A stretch of 64,000 bases of DNA from JAIQFF01 sp963733545 (GTDB lineage: Bacteria; Acidobacteriota; Terriglobia; Terriglobales; Acidobacteriaceae): the NCBI GenBank assembly GCA_963733545.1, contig CAVTDQ010000007.1, positions 1,860,001-1,924,000 of the forward strand, written 5' to 3'. The translations under genes and the position numbers were made by a program. The notes under the pieces are model-generated. The model was not told where the DNA came from. It was given only the letters and a program-made list of their open reading frames with translations, and did no database searches. Shown piece by piece: positions 8,599-18,308 of this stretch. Every line of letters starts with the position of its first letter. Within the stretch, counting starts at the first letter, position 1.

Positions 8599-9635
8599 AT
8601 GAAAGCGCTCGTAAAACATTCCGCCGGGGAAGGCAACGTCGAAATTCTTGACGTGGAAGAGCCTTCGTGCGGTCCGGATCAGGTGAAAGTGCAGGTTGCG
8701 TTTTGCGGAGTGTGCGGCACCGACATTCACGTCTTGCGCGACACCTTTCCCAACTATCCTCCGGTAATTCTGGGGCACGAGATCGCGGGCACGGTCGTGG
8801 AAATTGGAAGAAACGTCACCGGGGTTGTTTTGAATACGCCGGTAGCGTGTCTGGGAGCGACGGCGATCACTTGTGGCCAGTGCCGATATTGTATTTCCGG
8901 CAAATTCATTTTCTGTCCCAACCGGCGCGGCATGGGACACGGCGTGAACGGCGGTTTCGCTCGCTACGTAGTAGTGCGTCCGGATCAGCTTTACAGAGTT
9001 CCGGACGACCTTCCCCTGGATGAAGCGGCAATCAGCGAACCTTTCGCGGCCGCAATACAGGCTGTGACCGAACTGACCGAGGTTCGAATCGGCGACACGG
9101 CGCTGGTTTCAGGGCCGGGCCCCATGGGACTGCTGTGCCTGAAGCTTTTGGTGGCGGAAGGAGTGAAGACTATCGTTGCCGGCGCTGCTGGTGATCGAGG
9201 CGCGGCTCGAAGCGGCACAACGCTTCGGCGCGGCGGCAATTGTGCAGACCGGGAATCAGAATCTGCGAGATGCCGTCCGCCATGAAACCGCAGGCGTTGG
9301 TGTAGATGCTGCTTTTGAATGTGCCGGCCACGAAAGCTCGGTGCGCGGCTGCATTGAAGCGTTGCGGCCCATGGGGCATTACACCCAAGTCGGAATTTGC
9401 GGACGAGAAATCCAGTTCCCCATGGACCAGGTCTTTTTCAAGCAGCTCAAGCTTTCCGGCTCCGTCTGCTACACCGCGCAAACCTGGGAGCGAATGATGA
9501 GAATCTTCGAGCAAGGCCGGGTGAAGCTGGGCGATCTTATCTCCAACAAACTACCGATCTCGGAGTGGCGAACCGCTTTTGACTTGTGCACTCAGAAACA
9601 GCGCGTTGAAAGTACTGATGTATCCCGAAGTTTAG
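8599..9635 (+). pseudogene. zinc-dependent alcohol/polyol dehydrogenase (MDR family), two frameshifts
   Basis: The coding frame starts MKALVKHSAGEG with catalytic-zinc ligands in FCGVCGTDIH and LGHEIAG and the four structural-zinc cysteines of CGQCRYCISGKFIFC, followed by a Rossmann-type ALVSGPGPMGLL. Near 9199 one extra base shifts the reading: the continuation (EARLEAAQRFGAAAIVQ, VDAAFECAGHESSVR) is in the next frame. Near 9602 a second extra base shifts it again, after which a normal family C terminus (ALKVLMYPEV, stop 9633-9635) appears. The whole resembles threonine/sorbitol/gulonate-type dehydrogenases of about 345 residues. Either the gene is decayed or the assembly has two indels. The reconstructed stop overlaps that of the convergent FG-GAP gene. 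It is a candidate NAD(P)-linked oxidation step for the cyclitol-like substrate. Confidence 0.8.
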
Positions 9636-11445
9636 CCTGGCACGATGCGGGAGCACGAGTTCTCAGCTGGATGTGCCGCGACTTTCGTTCCTTTTCCCTC
9701 TGTAAGCGTGACATATTTATCAATCGGCAGGTTTGAGAAACGCTCCACCAGTCCGCTGGGTTGAGGCCACTTCACTTCGACCCAATCAATCTTCGTCCGG
9801 GGACCGATCCCCAGCACCATTCTCGGATCGTGAGATGCCAGATAGCTTCCGCCACCAACTTTCATTCGGTGACGCTCAAACTCTCCGGAGCGCCAGGTGA
9901 CCGTCGCTCCGATGGCATCGCGATTGGCTTTGCCTCCGATCAACTGAACTCCCAGCCAATGGGTTCCCGCAGTGGCCGATATTTTTCAATAGCACCGGCG
10001 CGTCATTATTGACTGCTACGAGAACGTCGACCGCACCGTCATTGTCGAAGTCTCCGATCGCCATGCCGCGGGCGGCGAATCTTTGCTTGAAAACTTCGCC
10101 CGCGGCGGCGCTCACATTCACGAATCCAGGACGGGTGCCGGGGCCGGTGTTACGAAACAGCAGCATAGGCTCCGAGTACTGAACTTCGCGATCGCGCGTT
10201 TCCACCTTGTCGTCTGGGTGGCCGTTGGCTAAAAACAGATCGAGATTGCCGTCATTGTCAAAGTCAAAAAACTTGAGACCCCATCCACTCATCAGAGCAG
10301 TGGTTTTTCCGATCCCCGTAGCCAGCGCATCGTCGTCGAAAGTATTGTCGTGATTGTTGCGATACAGGGAATACATTTCGCGATCCACGTTGGCGACGAA
10401 AAGGTCCGTCCATCCATCTCCGTTGAAGTCAGCCGCGTCCACTCCCATGCCCGATCGGGCGCTGCCTTCGGCGTTATACGCGACTCCCGCCTCGGTCCCG
10501 ATGTCCGCAAATTTCCCGTTGCCTTGGTTGACGAGAAGAAAGTTGGCGACCGTATCGTTGGCCACGAACAGGTCTATGTTGCCATCGTTATTGATGTCGC
10601 AGGCGACCACTCCCCATGCCTTCCCGAGATACTGCGCGATGCCCGACTCTTTGCTGACATCCGTGAAGGTGCCGTCGCCGTTGTTGTGAAAAAGCCAACT
10701 GGGCATGGGATCGTAAACGCGGGGAACGCAGTAGTAGCGTTCGCCGGTAGCCGGGTTTCCGCAAAATTTATTTTTCTCTTTGTTGAAGTCCACAAAACGG
10801 CAGACGAAGAGGTCGAGCCTGCCATCATTGTCGTAGTCAAACCAGACGGCGCTCGATGCCCAACCTGGCGCCGATACGCCGGCCTTCTTTGTGACGTCGG
10901 TAAAAGTTCCGTCGCCGTTGTTGTGATAGAGGATGCTGCTACCGTACTGGGTGAGATACAGGTCGGGGAAGCCGTCGCCATCGTAATCACCCACAGCGAG
11001 CCCCATGCCGTATCCGCCGCCGGCGACTCCGGCCTTTGCGGTTACGTCGGTGAATGTTCCGTCGCGATTGTTGTGATAGAGAGCGTTGCTCAGCGGAGGA
11101 TTGGGATCGTAAAAATCGCAACGGCCGCTGTTCACCAGGTAAATATCCATCCAACCATCGTTGTCGTAGTCGATAAAACCGCAGCCGGCGCCGGTGGTTT
11201 CGGGCAGATAATAATTCGGTGAGCGTCCGTTCGAATGTTTCCAGGTGATTCCGCTGGTCGAGGATGGAACCAGACTAAAGAAAGGCTTCGCGGCCGGAGG
11301 CTTGATTTGGGCAGAAGCACTGGCGCTCCCCATCAGCGGTACGCCCGGAAGAAAATGCAGACCCGCTCCCGAGGCCAAGCAGGCCCAGAACTTTCAGAAA
11401 ATGACGCCGGGAAAGAGCAGTTCTCAGGGAATCCAATTCGCGCAA
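9632..11445 (-). pseudogene. FG-GAP/VCBS repeat protein with ASPIC/UnbV domain, two frameshifts
   Basis: A large exported protein with seven calcium-binding DxDxDG repeats (e.g. FIDYDNDGWMDIYLVN, VGDYDGDGFPDLYLT, ADFNGDGWTDLFVAN) and a C-terminal ASPIC/UnbV domain (RDAIGATVTWRSGE, GGGSYLASHDPRMVLGIG). The ASPIC part is in another frame, reached by a one-base shift near 9975. At the other end a Tat-like signal (SRRHFLKVLGLLGLG) is joined to the mature part (FLPGVPLMGSASASAQ) by a second shift near 11375 (an extra G in GGG). The start is uncertain; TTG 11445 is a guess. Such proteins are secreted or surface-bound and common in Acidobacteriota; the ligand is unknown. It follows iolD on the same strand with about 115 bases between. 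Confidence 0.8.
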
Positions 11446-11560
11446 TCGCGATACCTCAGAAGTGTTGACTTTCTGATTCTCGCATACCAGTCGCGAGCCG
11501 CGTCCCGATAAATACGCTAATGAATATCGGGCGAGAGTTCTGATCGTGCCCACGCGAGCC

Positions 11561-13414
11561 CTAGAGAAAATATCTCTCTTTCTTCTTTGCCTCGGAGTAA
11601 TCCTTGAAGCTGGCGCGCACTGACTCAACTTCCGAAACTTCCGCGATGGGGACGTCCCACCAGGACTCGTAGCCGCTCACTCTTTCACTGTAGTCAGTCT
11701 CAATGACCACCACGGATGTCTTCGCCTGCTTCCGCGCCTCGATCAACGCTTTTTCCAATTCCTCGATGGTTTTCGCTCGAACCGCGTACGCTCCCAGGCT
11801 GGCTGCGTTCGCGACAAAATCGATCTCGATATTATTGCCGGACAGCTTTCCGTTTTTACGATAGCGATATTCAGTCCCCATCCCCTTGTTTCCACAGGCC
11901 CGACTGAGGCCGCCGATGCTGGAGAAGCCGTGATTATCGAGCAGGACAATATTCAGTTTGTACCCTTCCTGCAGAGAGGTCGCAATTTCCTGCGCCATCA
12001 TCAGGTAAGAACCGTCGCCCACCATCACGTAAATCTCGCGTTCAGGATCGGCCATTTTCACGCCTAAGCCACCGGCGATTTCATAACCCATGCAGGAATA
12101 TCCGTATTCCATGTGATAGCCCTTGGGATCGCGAGTGCGCCAAAGTTTGTGAAGATCGCCGGGAAGACTGCCGGCGGCGCAGACCAAAACATCTTTAGGT
12201 CCTGAAACACGATTGACCACGCCGATAACCGAACCCTGGCTGACCGGCGGACCGTGGCGCAGGCTGTAAATGCGATCAACCTCTTTTTCCCACTGCGTCT
12301 GAAAGTTAGAACCGGCCGCTCGATATGAATCTTCCACGCGAAAACCCTTGGTAGCAGCCTCCAACTCCTCGAGAACAACTCGAGCGTCCCCGACCAGAGG
12401 CAGGGCTGCATGTTTGTAGGCGTCGAAATCGGCTACGTTAATGTTGATAAAGCGCACATCGGGATTCTGAAACGCAGTCTTGGATGCTGTGGTGAAATCG
12501 CTGTAGCGGGTGCCGATGCCGATTACAAGGTCCGCTTCTCGCGCGCAAATGTTCGCGCCTGGAGTTCCGGTGACGCCGATTGCACCCAGGTTTTGCGGAT
12601 GATCGAAAGACAGGGAACCCTTTCCCGCCTGGGTCTCGCCCACGGGAATTCCGGATTGCGCGGCAAACCGCGCCAGTTGTTCGGAGGCATCGGAGTAGAT
12701 CACGCCGCCGCCGGCAACAATCAGCGGTTTTTTGGCAGAGCGAATCCACTGCGCGGCCTGGGTCAGCAATTCACGATCGCAGCGCTGACGCGGAATGGGC
12801 CACACTTTCTTCTCAAAGAAACGCTCGGGAAATTCAAATGATTCCGCCTGCACATCTTGCGGCAATGAGAGAACCACAGCGCCGGTGTCGGCTTGAGAAA
12901 TCAAAACTCGCACCGCTTCGGGAAGGGAGGTCAGGATTTGTTCCGGCCGTTCGATGCGGTCCCAGTATCGCGAAACCGGTTTGAAACAATCGTTCACCGA
13001 AATATCCTGGGTTGCAGGCGACTCGAGTTGCTGCAACACCGGGGCCACATTGCGGCGGGCGAAAATATCCCCCGGCAACAGCAGCACCGGCAACCGGTTC
13101 ACGGTCGCGAGCGCGGCGCCGGTAACCATGTTCGTCGCGCCCGGTCCGATGGAAGTGGTACAGGCCAGCGTCCGCAGGCGGTTGCTCATTTTGGCGAACG
13201 CGACAGCGGTGTGCACCATGGCTTGCTCGTTGCGGCAAAGGTAATAGGGAAACGAAGGAGTCTGTTCCAGAGCCTGGCCCATCCCGGCCACATTGCCATG
13301 GCCGAAGATTCCAAAACATCCTTCAAAGAAATGATGCTCTTTTCCGTCGCGGGAGACGTATTGCTTCTCCAAAAAACTGACAATGGCCTGGGCTGTGGTT
13401 AGTCGTCGCGTCAT
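11561..13414 (-). CDS. iolD: 3D-(3,5/4)-trihydroxycyclohexane-1,2-dione hydrolase
   Basis: A 617-residue ThDP-dependent enzyme that opens the cyclohexanedione ring to 5-deoxy-glucuronate in myo-inositol catabolism. Visible: N-terminal FFEGCFGIFGHGNVAGMG, the segment CTTSIGPGATNMVTGAA, a central EARLV-like linker region with LIVAGGGVIYSDA, and the C-terminal ThDP site GDGSYLMMAQE (about residue 467) ending with DNHGFSSIGGLSRACGNK, which is characteristic of IolD. It is full length and cytoplasmic. It lies 48 bases downstream of iolB on the same strand and should be co-transcribed from the promoter/operator at 14467-14506. Confidence 0.95.
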   Translation of the reverse strand: MTRRLTTAQAIVSFLEKQYVSRDGKEHHFFEGCFGIFGHGNVAGMGQALEQTPSFPYYLCRNEQAMVHTAVAFAKMSNRLRTLACTTSIGPGATNMVTGAALATVNRLPVLLLPGDIFARRNVAPVLQQLESPATQDISVNDCFKPVSRYWDRIERPEQILTSLPEAVRVLISQADTGAVVLSLPQDVQAESFEFPERFFEKKVWPIPRQRCDRELLTQAAQWIRSAKKPLIVAGGGVIYSDASEQLARFAAQSGIPVGETQAGKGSLSFDHPQNLGAIGVTGTPGANICAREADLVIGIGTRYSDFTTASKTAFQNPDVRFININVADFDAYKHAALPLVGDARVVLEELEAATKGFRVEDSYRAAGSNFQTQWEKEVDRIYSLRHGPPVSQGSVIGVVNRVSGPKDVLVCAAGSLPGDLHKLWRTRDPKGYHMEYGYSCMGYEIAGGLGVKMADPEREIYVMVGDGSYLMMAQEIATSLQEGYKLNIVLLDNHGFSSIGGLSRACGNKGMGTEYRYRKNGKLSGNNIEIDFVANAASLGAYAVRAKTIEELEKALIEARKQAKTSVVVIETDYSERVSGYESWWDVPIAEVSEVESVRASFKDYSEAKKKERYFL

Positions 13415-13462
13415 GGCGAACTGCCTCGCTGCAGTTTGAAGGTGAAGGCTGAAGCCTTCTGG

Positions 13463-14356
13463 TTAGAGTGTTTCGATCAAGACGGCGTTACGCCAACCGT
13501 CCCAACTGCAGCTGAGCACCAGCGGAAGGCGTGTGTCCGTTTGCTTCCAGTTTGAACGAATCCACGTATGCGCGGGATCTTCCGTGACCGCCAGGGTCCG
13601 CGAAGTTCCAGCCAGGAAGTTCAGATAGTAAATATCGTATCCCGGGCCCGCCACCACCGGATGGTAGCCATCTCGCACCAGCACCGCATCCCCATCATGA
13701 AGTTTCAGGATCAGGTCCTGAGAAGTTCGCGGGTTATACAAATTCTGAATCGCAAAACCGCGGGGATCTTTGATCCGGTAGTAATAAATCTCGTCCAGAT
13801 CGACTTCAGCTGGAGGGTTATGGACATCGTGCTTGTGCGGAGGATAGCTCGACCAGTTTCCCCCGGGGGTGTAAACCTCCACCACGACCAGCCGGTCAGC
13901 GGGAAAATCAGGACGGATTACATCGACAATCTGGCGCGAAGCATTTTCCCCACCGCGCAGGCTGCTGGCGACATCTTTGGGAGTAATCAGTTTCGGTTCT
14001 AGGCGCGCGGTTGACGGAACCCTGCATTCCGCGATTTCGCAGGTTGATTCCGCGGTCAGAGTGGCGCGGCTTCCCGATGGAAGGTAGAGAGCATAGGGAA
14101 AACCATCGAACACATTTTTCCTGCCCCCGATCAACTGCTTGCCTAGTCCCCAATCCGCCGAACATTTTCCGCTCAGTAATACCAAGGCGACTTCCTCGTT
14201 TTGCGCAGCGCACTCCCAGGTCGCGCCAGCAGCCAGGCGCCGCACGAAAAAACTCATCCACTCCCATCCAGCTTTTTCACGCGGGAGTTGAATGAGGTCG
14301 CCGGTTTGATCCGCGGTTATATTGCGGGAGTTAACGACGTGCTCAGCGTAGGTCAT
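13463..14356 (-). CDS. iolB: 5-deoxy-glucuronate isomerase
   Basis: A 297-residue cupin-fold isomerase converting 5-deoxy-glucuronate to 2-deoxy-5-keto-gluconate. The metal site shows in SYPPHKHDVHNPPAEVDLDE followed by YYYRI, with a second cupin half around GDAVLVRDGYHPVVAGPGYD and YYLNFLAG. GGAG with a six-base spacer decides the ATG at 14356 over an in-frame ATG eight codons upstream. The C-terminal tail (after RLPLV) is about 15 residues longer than I expect and may reflect a shifted stop. It is first gene of the iolB-iolD operon; the other cytoplasmic iol genes (iolG, iolC, iolJ) are not in the window. Confidence 0.94.
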   Translation of the reverse strand: MTYAEHVVNSRNITADQTGDLIQLPREKAGWEWMSFFVRRLAAGATWECAAQNEEVALVLLSGKCSADWGLGKQLIGGRKNVFDGFPYALYLPSGSRATLTAESTCEIAECRVPSTARLEPKLITPKDVASSLRGGENASRQIVDVIRPDFPADRLVVVEVYTPGGNWSSYPPHKHDVHNPPAEVDLDEIYYYRIKDPRGFAIQNLYNPRTSQDLILKLHDGDAVLVRDGYHPVVAGPGYDIYYLNFLAGTSRTLAVTEDPAHTWIRSNWKQTDTRLPLVLSCSWDGWRNAVLIETL

Positions 14357-14465
14357 GCCATGCTCCATCCATGATTGCAAAAAACAATAGTGTTGTGACT
14401 GCGATACTAATAGCTGATGCTTTCCAACCCGCCTGATTCTCCGGTCGACCGCAATATGCCACAGT

Positions 14466-14506
14466 ATAACCGCTTAGAACATAGCTTTGAGCTTTCGAAC
14501 TGTCAA
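14466..14506 (-). promoter_or_regulatory. iolBD promoter with LacI-type operator
   Basis: On the minus strand TTGACA (14506-14501), a 17-base spacer and TATGTT (14483-14478) form a sigma70-like promoter. Directly downstream lies TCTAAGCGGTTATA, whose core TAAGCGGTT (14476-14468) recurs before the GMC operon, the TonB receptor and the transaldolase. An operator at about +1 would let a repressor block transcription of iolB. Confidence 0.7.
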
Positions 14507-14549
14507 CCTGAAGTCCGCACCAGATGAGCGGAATGCCGTGGTTGACGCA

Positions 14550-15692
14550 CTAATGTGCAGTCGCGAGCAGCAAAGGTGAAATCACCATTAAGAGCGCGGC
14601 ACCGACCGGCACCAGCACACCCCGGCGCACGCCGTTGCGATTGGCGACGAACCCGACTGCAGGCGGAATCGCGATCGCACCCAGCCATCCGCCGGTAATT
14701 ACCAGGCTGATAGCTGTCCCCACCAGGGTTGGGAAGTACGAGCCGGCCAATCCCAGGGCAGTGGGAAAAATCGCCGCCATAAACCAACCGGCAGCCATCG
14801 TCGAAATAGCAACCAGCACGCGCTTGCGCAGAGTAAACATTCCAGCCAGGCAAATGACAGACCCGATGGCGCTCACGAGCAACACTCGCACCGGCCCGAA
14901 TGCCACCAGAGTCCATTGCCCCGCCCAGCGTCCCGCAATCATAGCCAGGGCGAAAGCGGCGATCAGACGTGATGCCTGCTTCTGAGTGTATCCGCGCTCA
15001 GTGGTGAAGAATGTGACCGTCCAGCTCCACACAGAAAATTCAGTGCCCACGTAAAGAAAAATCAGGAACATCAGAAGCCACAGCCGGGGTTGAGTCAGCA
15101 AGGCTCCAGTTTGCGCCAGGGGAAAGCCCTGCGCGAGCAGAGGTTTGGGAAATGATAGCGCCAGGTGTAAGAGAAGAATCGCGACCGTCAGCAGGCTCGA
15201 AACTTTCAAGACTCCGGTAAAGCCCCGTTGCTTGAGCACCGGAATGACCAGGAAGGGCGCGATGAAAGCGCCCACACCGAAAAAGAGATTCAGCAGGTTG
15301 GCTGCAACCTCGCGTTGCGTTGAATTCACCAGGGAAATTGCGGTGTTCTCGCCGGCAACCACCATGGATCCGCCAAGGCCCAAAATAAACGCCATAGAAT
15401 AGAGCGCTCTGGAATTATTGGCGACACCCATTCCCCAGAAAGCGATGGCAACCAGAAACAATCCCACGCAAACCACAACTTTTGTGCCCAGCGCATCCAT
15501 GGTCAAGCCGGACGGAACCGAGGCCACGATCAAGCCGATCGAACTGATCATGAAAAACACGCCGGCCTGCGATTTGTTGAGCTTGAGCTTTTCCATCAAG
15601 TTCGGCAATACGATCCCCAACATGGCGTTGAGGTAGCCGTAGATGAGAATGCCGAGCCATGCTGCAAGTATGAGTGACCTGCCACCGATCAT
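14550..15692 (-). CDS. MFS transporter (sugar/cyclitol permease candidate)
   Basis: A 380-residue inner-membrane protein with about twelve hydrophobic segments. The first is LILAAWLGILIYGYLNAMLG; the loop GLTMDALGTKVVV is the MFS motif A region, and the seventh helix is followed by FTTERGYTQKQASRLIAAFA. The general form is that of FucP/NarK-like sugar or proton symporters, substrate not readable. It lies 43 bases downstream of the GMC oxidoreductase gene on the same strand, so it should be in the same operon, and is upstream of iolB. That places it as the likely inner-membrane carrier for the oxidised product. Confidence 0.85.
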   Translation of the reverse strand: MIGGRSLILAAWLGILIYGYLNAMLGIVLPNLMEKLKLNKSQAGVFFMISSIGLIVASVPSGLTMDALGTKVVVCVGLFLVAIAFWGMGVANNSRALYSMAFILGLGGSMVVAGENTAISLVNSTQREVAANLLNLFFGVGAFIAPFLVIPVLKQRGFTGVLKVSSLLTVAILLLHLALSFPKPLLAQGFPLAQTGALLTQPRLWLLMFLIFLYVGTEFSVWSWTVTFFTTERGYTQKQASRLIAAFALAMIAGRWAGQWTLVAFGPVRVLLVSAIGSVICLAGMFTLRKRVLVAISTMAAGWFMAAIFPTALGLAGSYFPTLVGTAISLVITGGWLGAIAIPPAVGFVANRNGVRRGVLVPVGAALLMVISPLLLATAH

Positions 15693-15735
15693 TCAGTTTC
15701 TCCTGTGAGTTGCAGCAACGAGTCAGGACAAAGAG

Positions 15736-17406
15736 TCAGCCTAGTTTTCCGTTTTGCCAAGCTCCTCCTTGCCACTGCTTCTTGATGTAGTCCGCGGACC
15801 AATACGCGACCGCCTGAATCGTAAGCGAGGGATTGAAGCCGGCGTCCGTGACCAGAACACTTCCGTCAGCCACGAACAAATTGTCGACGTCATGGCTCTG
15901 ACAATACTTGCTGACCACCGAAGTTTTTGGATCGTCGCCCATGCGGCAGGTACCGTTCTGATGATCGCCCACGCCGCCTTTGCCGTTTCCGCCGCGCCAG
16001 ACTTTGATGGCGCCAGCTTCCTTCAGCAGAATCTCGCCCTTATCCATTACGTAGTCGGCGATTTGATAATCGACCTTCATCCAGGAATGAGTGATCCGCG
16101 CAACCGGCATGCCCCACGCGTCGCGCACATTGGGATCGAGGTCCACGCTATTGCTCTCCTGCGGCAGTCCCTGGCAGTTGCTGCCGAGGTGCAGATAGCG
16201 GTGGAAATATTTGCGTTGAAAATCCTTGTGAGCTTTGCCCCAGAGCGCTTCACCCGGCGGCCTTGTTCCCGCAAATTCGATCGGCAGCGTGCAGTAATAG
16301 TTGTAAATGTAGCCGCCGCCGGGAATCTCCTTGCTGCGCGGATGGTTCCAGTCGTTGAACGCTATCGATGGCCCCGGTCCTTTGCCGTGCGGAATCTCGC
16401 GGTCGAAAATTCCAAAAGTGTCTGCTCCAGTGTGGTCGTTCAGGTTCCTTCCCACTTGTCCCGATGAATTGCCCAATCCTTTGGGATGGAGCTTGCTCGA
16501 CGAATTCAGCAACAGGCGTGCTGACTCGGTGGCCGAACAAGCCACCACAATTAAATCCGCATACTGTTCGAGACGCTGATGTTTGGCGTCGAAGTATTCC
16601 ACTCGGTTGGGACGGCCCTTGGCGTCGGTGAGAATCCGGGTGACAAAGGAATTATTCCGCAACTCACATTTGCCGGTCTGCATCGCCCGGGGAAGCAGCG
16701 TGACCTGGGTCCCGGACTTTGCTTTCACTTCGCAGTCATGAGCCAGACACCAGGCGCACTGCACGCACGCGGAGCGCCCCATATAAGGTTGGGTAAGAAT
16801 CGCAAACGGGGGAGGAAAGGGATGCCATCCAATCCGCGTGCCTACGTCGCGGATCAATTCTCCCTGAGGATTGATGGGCAGCGGGGGAACAGGATAGGGT
16901 TTTTTTCGCGGCTCGGCAAACGGATCGGCGCCGGCGAGTCCGGACACTCCCAGTTCGTATTCCGCTCTTTCATAGAAGGGTTCGAGGTCGTCGTAGCTGA
17001 TCGGCCAATCCTCGACCGAAGTTCCCGGAATACTTCCGTAGGTAGACTTCATGCGAAAATCTTCCTTCTTGAAACGCCACGCAGCGGCGCCGTACGCCAC
17101 CGTCCCTCCACCTACCGCGGCTGCCGTTTTTCCGTAGCCGTCACTTATCCCGGGATAAACACGCTGGGCGGTTTCGCGATCGGTATAGCGAAATGTCCGC
17201 GGATTGGGAAACACCGACGGTCCGTAGGCCGGCGGAACCGAGTACTGGCTGCCCAGTTCGCTATGATTAAAATCCGCCGGCGAATAACTTTTCCCCCGTT
17301 CGAAAACAATCACTGACAGTCCGGCCTGAGCAAGTTCGTTGGCGACCACACCTCCGCCGGCGCCGGAACCGATGACGACCACGTCGACCTTCTTAGGATT
17401 TGGCAT
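15736..17406 (-). CDS. GMC-family FAD oxidoreductase (membrane-side dehydrogenase large subunit)
   Basis: A 556-residue flavoprotein. FAD-binding GSGAGGGVVANELA (residues 13-26) opens it; the C-terminal half has HQNGTCRMGDD (catalytic His) and ADGSVLVTDAGFNPSLTIQA (the conserved Asn). A cysteine group C-x2-C-x2-C-x4-C in ACVQCAWCLAHDCE resembles the iron-sulphur-binding region of bacterial FAD-glucose dehydrogenases. The start at 17406 follows GAGGGCTAAGCGC and lies five bases after the stop of the subunit-3 gene, so translation is tightly linked. It has no signal peptide of its own; export with the Tat-signal partner is the usual model for this family. Operon position suggests it oxidises the substrate taken up by this island. 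Confidence 0.92.
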   Translation of the reverse strand: MPNPKKVDVVVIGSGAGGGVVANELAQAGLSVIVFERGKSYSPADFNHSELGSQYSVPPAYGPSVFPNPRTFRYTDRETAQRVYPGISDGYGKTAAAVGGGTVAYGAAAWRFKKEDFRMKSTYGSIPGTSVEDWPISYDDLEPFYERAEYELGVSGLAGADPFAEPRKKPYPVPPLPINPQGELIRDVGTRIGWHPFPPPFAILTQPYMGRSACVQCAWCLAHDCEVKAKSGTQVTLLPRAMQTGKCELRNNSFVTRILTDAKGRPNRVEYFDAKHQRLEQYADLIVVACSATESARLLLNSSSKLHPKGLGNSSGQVGRNLNDHTGADTFGIFDREIPHGKGPGPSIAFNDWNHPRSKEIPGGGYIYNYYCTLPIEFAGTRPPGEALWGKAHKDFQRKYFHRYLHLGSNCQGLPQESNSVDLDPNVRDAWGMPVARITHSWMKVDYQIADYVMDKGEILLKEAGAIKVWRGGNGKGGVGDHQNGTCRMGDDPKTSVVSKYCQSHDVDNLFVADGSVLVTDAGFNPSLTIQAVAYWSADYIKKQWQGGAWQNGKLG

Positions 17407-17410
17407 GCGC

Positions 17411-17926
17411 TTAGCCCTCGAACCCCAACATTTTCCAACTTGCTCCATCGTGGTTTCCGCCGTGATCCGGATCGCCGTAATAACCTTCCATGACGTGGCG
17501 CCACAGCAGCCCGAAAAATTCGTGACGGGATTCTCTTCGCGAATGTCCCGATTGCAGGTCCTGCAGAATCTTTGCCTGATGATCTGAACCGGCGGCGGCG
17601 AACAGCGCGCCGAATTCTTTCTGGCTGGCCGCGTCAATCATGGCCAGACCTTCTTCGTAGTTGGCTTTGTAGAACCGTCCATAGGGCCCAGCCAGAACTC
17701 CGTCAATGTAAAGAACCACTCCTGCGGACTTTCCGCCGGCATCCTGATCTGGGGGGATCATCTGGTCCGCGACGCTCTCGATCAAAATCGCCTGAGAAAC
17801 GGTGAAGAATTTGCAACCGGGAGCGAGTGAACGTTGTGCGGTTGCGCTTACTGCCGGCATGGAAGCGATGGCAACGGTTCCTCCCGCTGTCTTGAGAAAG
17901 TCTCTGCGGTCCATCGAATTCGACAT
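17411..17926 (-). CDS. gluconate 2-dehydrogenase subunit 3 family protein (Tat-exported)
   Basis: A 171-residue small subunit. The N terminus MDRRDFLKTAGGTVAIAS is a twin-arginine signal; the mature part has FTVSQAILIESVADQMIPPDQ, GVVLYIDGVLAGPYGRFYK and EFFGLLWRHVMEGYYGDPDH followed by GGNHDGASWKMLGFEG, the typical order of the family. It accompanies GMC oxidoreductases and is thought to chaperone the large subunit through the Tat pathway and to anchor the complex. First gene of the operon subunit 3 - GMC - MFS, with an operator-like site about 160 bases upstream. Confidence 0.92.
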   Translation of the reverse strand: MSNSMDRRDFLKTAGGTVAIASMPAVSATAQRSLAPGCKFFTVSQAILIESVADQMIPPDQDAGGKSAGVVLYIDGVLAGPYGRFYKANYEEGLAMIDAASQKEFGALFAAAGSDHQAKILQDLQSGHSRRESRHEFFGLLWRHVMEGYYGDPDHGGNHDGASWKMLGFEG

Positions 17927-18082
17927 TCAAGCCTCCGAAATAAGAGCAGAGGAAGTGGTGAAAGATAAGTTTCCAACTCTGAATTCAAGACACAACGCAT
18001 GTATAACACGGACCCGCTTTACCAGAATGCTCAATCGCCTTCACGGGATCGCGTCACCAATCCGGCACGGTGGGAGTTTAGA

Positions 18083-18096
18083 CTAACCGCTTAGAC
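18083..18096 (-). promoter_or_regulatory. LacI-type operator-like site upstream of the GMC operon
   Basis: Minus-strand TCTAAGCGGTTAGT (core TAAGCGGTT at 18093-18085) matches the sites before iolB and the TonB receptor. It sits 157-170 bases before the subunit-3 start. No convincing -35/-10 pair could be fixed around it. The 382-base intergenic region 17927-18308 otherwise holds only the divergent TonB-receptor promoter. Confidence 0.55.
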
Positions 18097-18190
18097 CGTG
18101 CCGTTGAAAGTCAGCCGCCTCCGCGCACTTTAACCCATCCTGATACCGGCGCGTAAACAAATTCTTCGAGCCATGCCTGGATTTATTGTC

Positions 18191-18242
18191 TTGACAACGT
18201 ATCCGGATTAAGTATAAAAGCGCACTAATTGTATAAGCGGTT
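18191..18242 (+). promoter_or_regulatory. TonB-receptor promoter with LacI-type operator
   Basis: TTGACA (18191-18196), a 16-base spacer and TATAAA (18213-18218) form a near-consensus sigma70 promoter. The operator-like core TAAGCGGTT (18234-18242) lies just past the predicted start site, in the same geometry as at iolB. The receptor gene starts 67 bases further on with AGGGGTAGGGGGCGGT before its ATG. Confidence 0.75.
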
Positions 18243-18308
18243 AGATAACCAAACACGATCAGCGGCAAGTGAACCACGAAGTTCATTTCTTGAGGGGTAG
18301 GGGGCGGT

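Noticed and set aside
10350..11222. Long plus-strand open frame (290 codons) opposite the FG-GAP gene
   Set aside because: Its periodic valine/alanine pattern mirrors the DxDxDG repeats on the minus strand, where the protein is clearly real.
16579..17316. 245-codon open frame antisense to the first GMC gene
   Set aside because: No motif; the opposite strand carries a complete FAD oxidoreductase.
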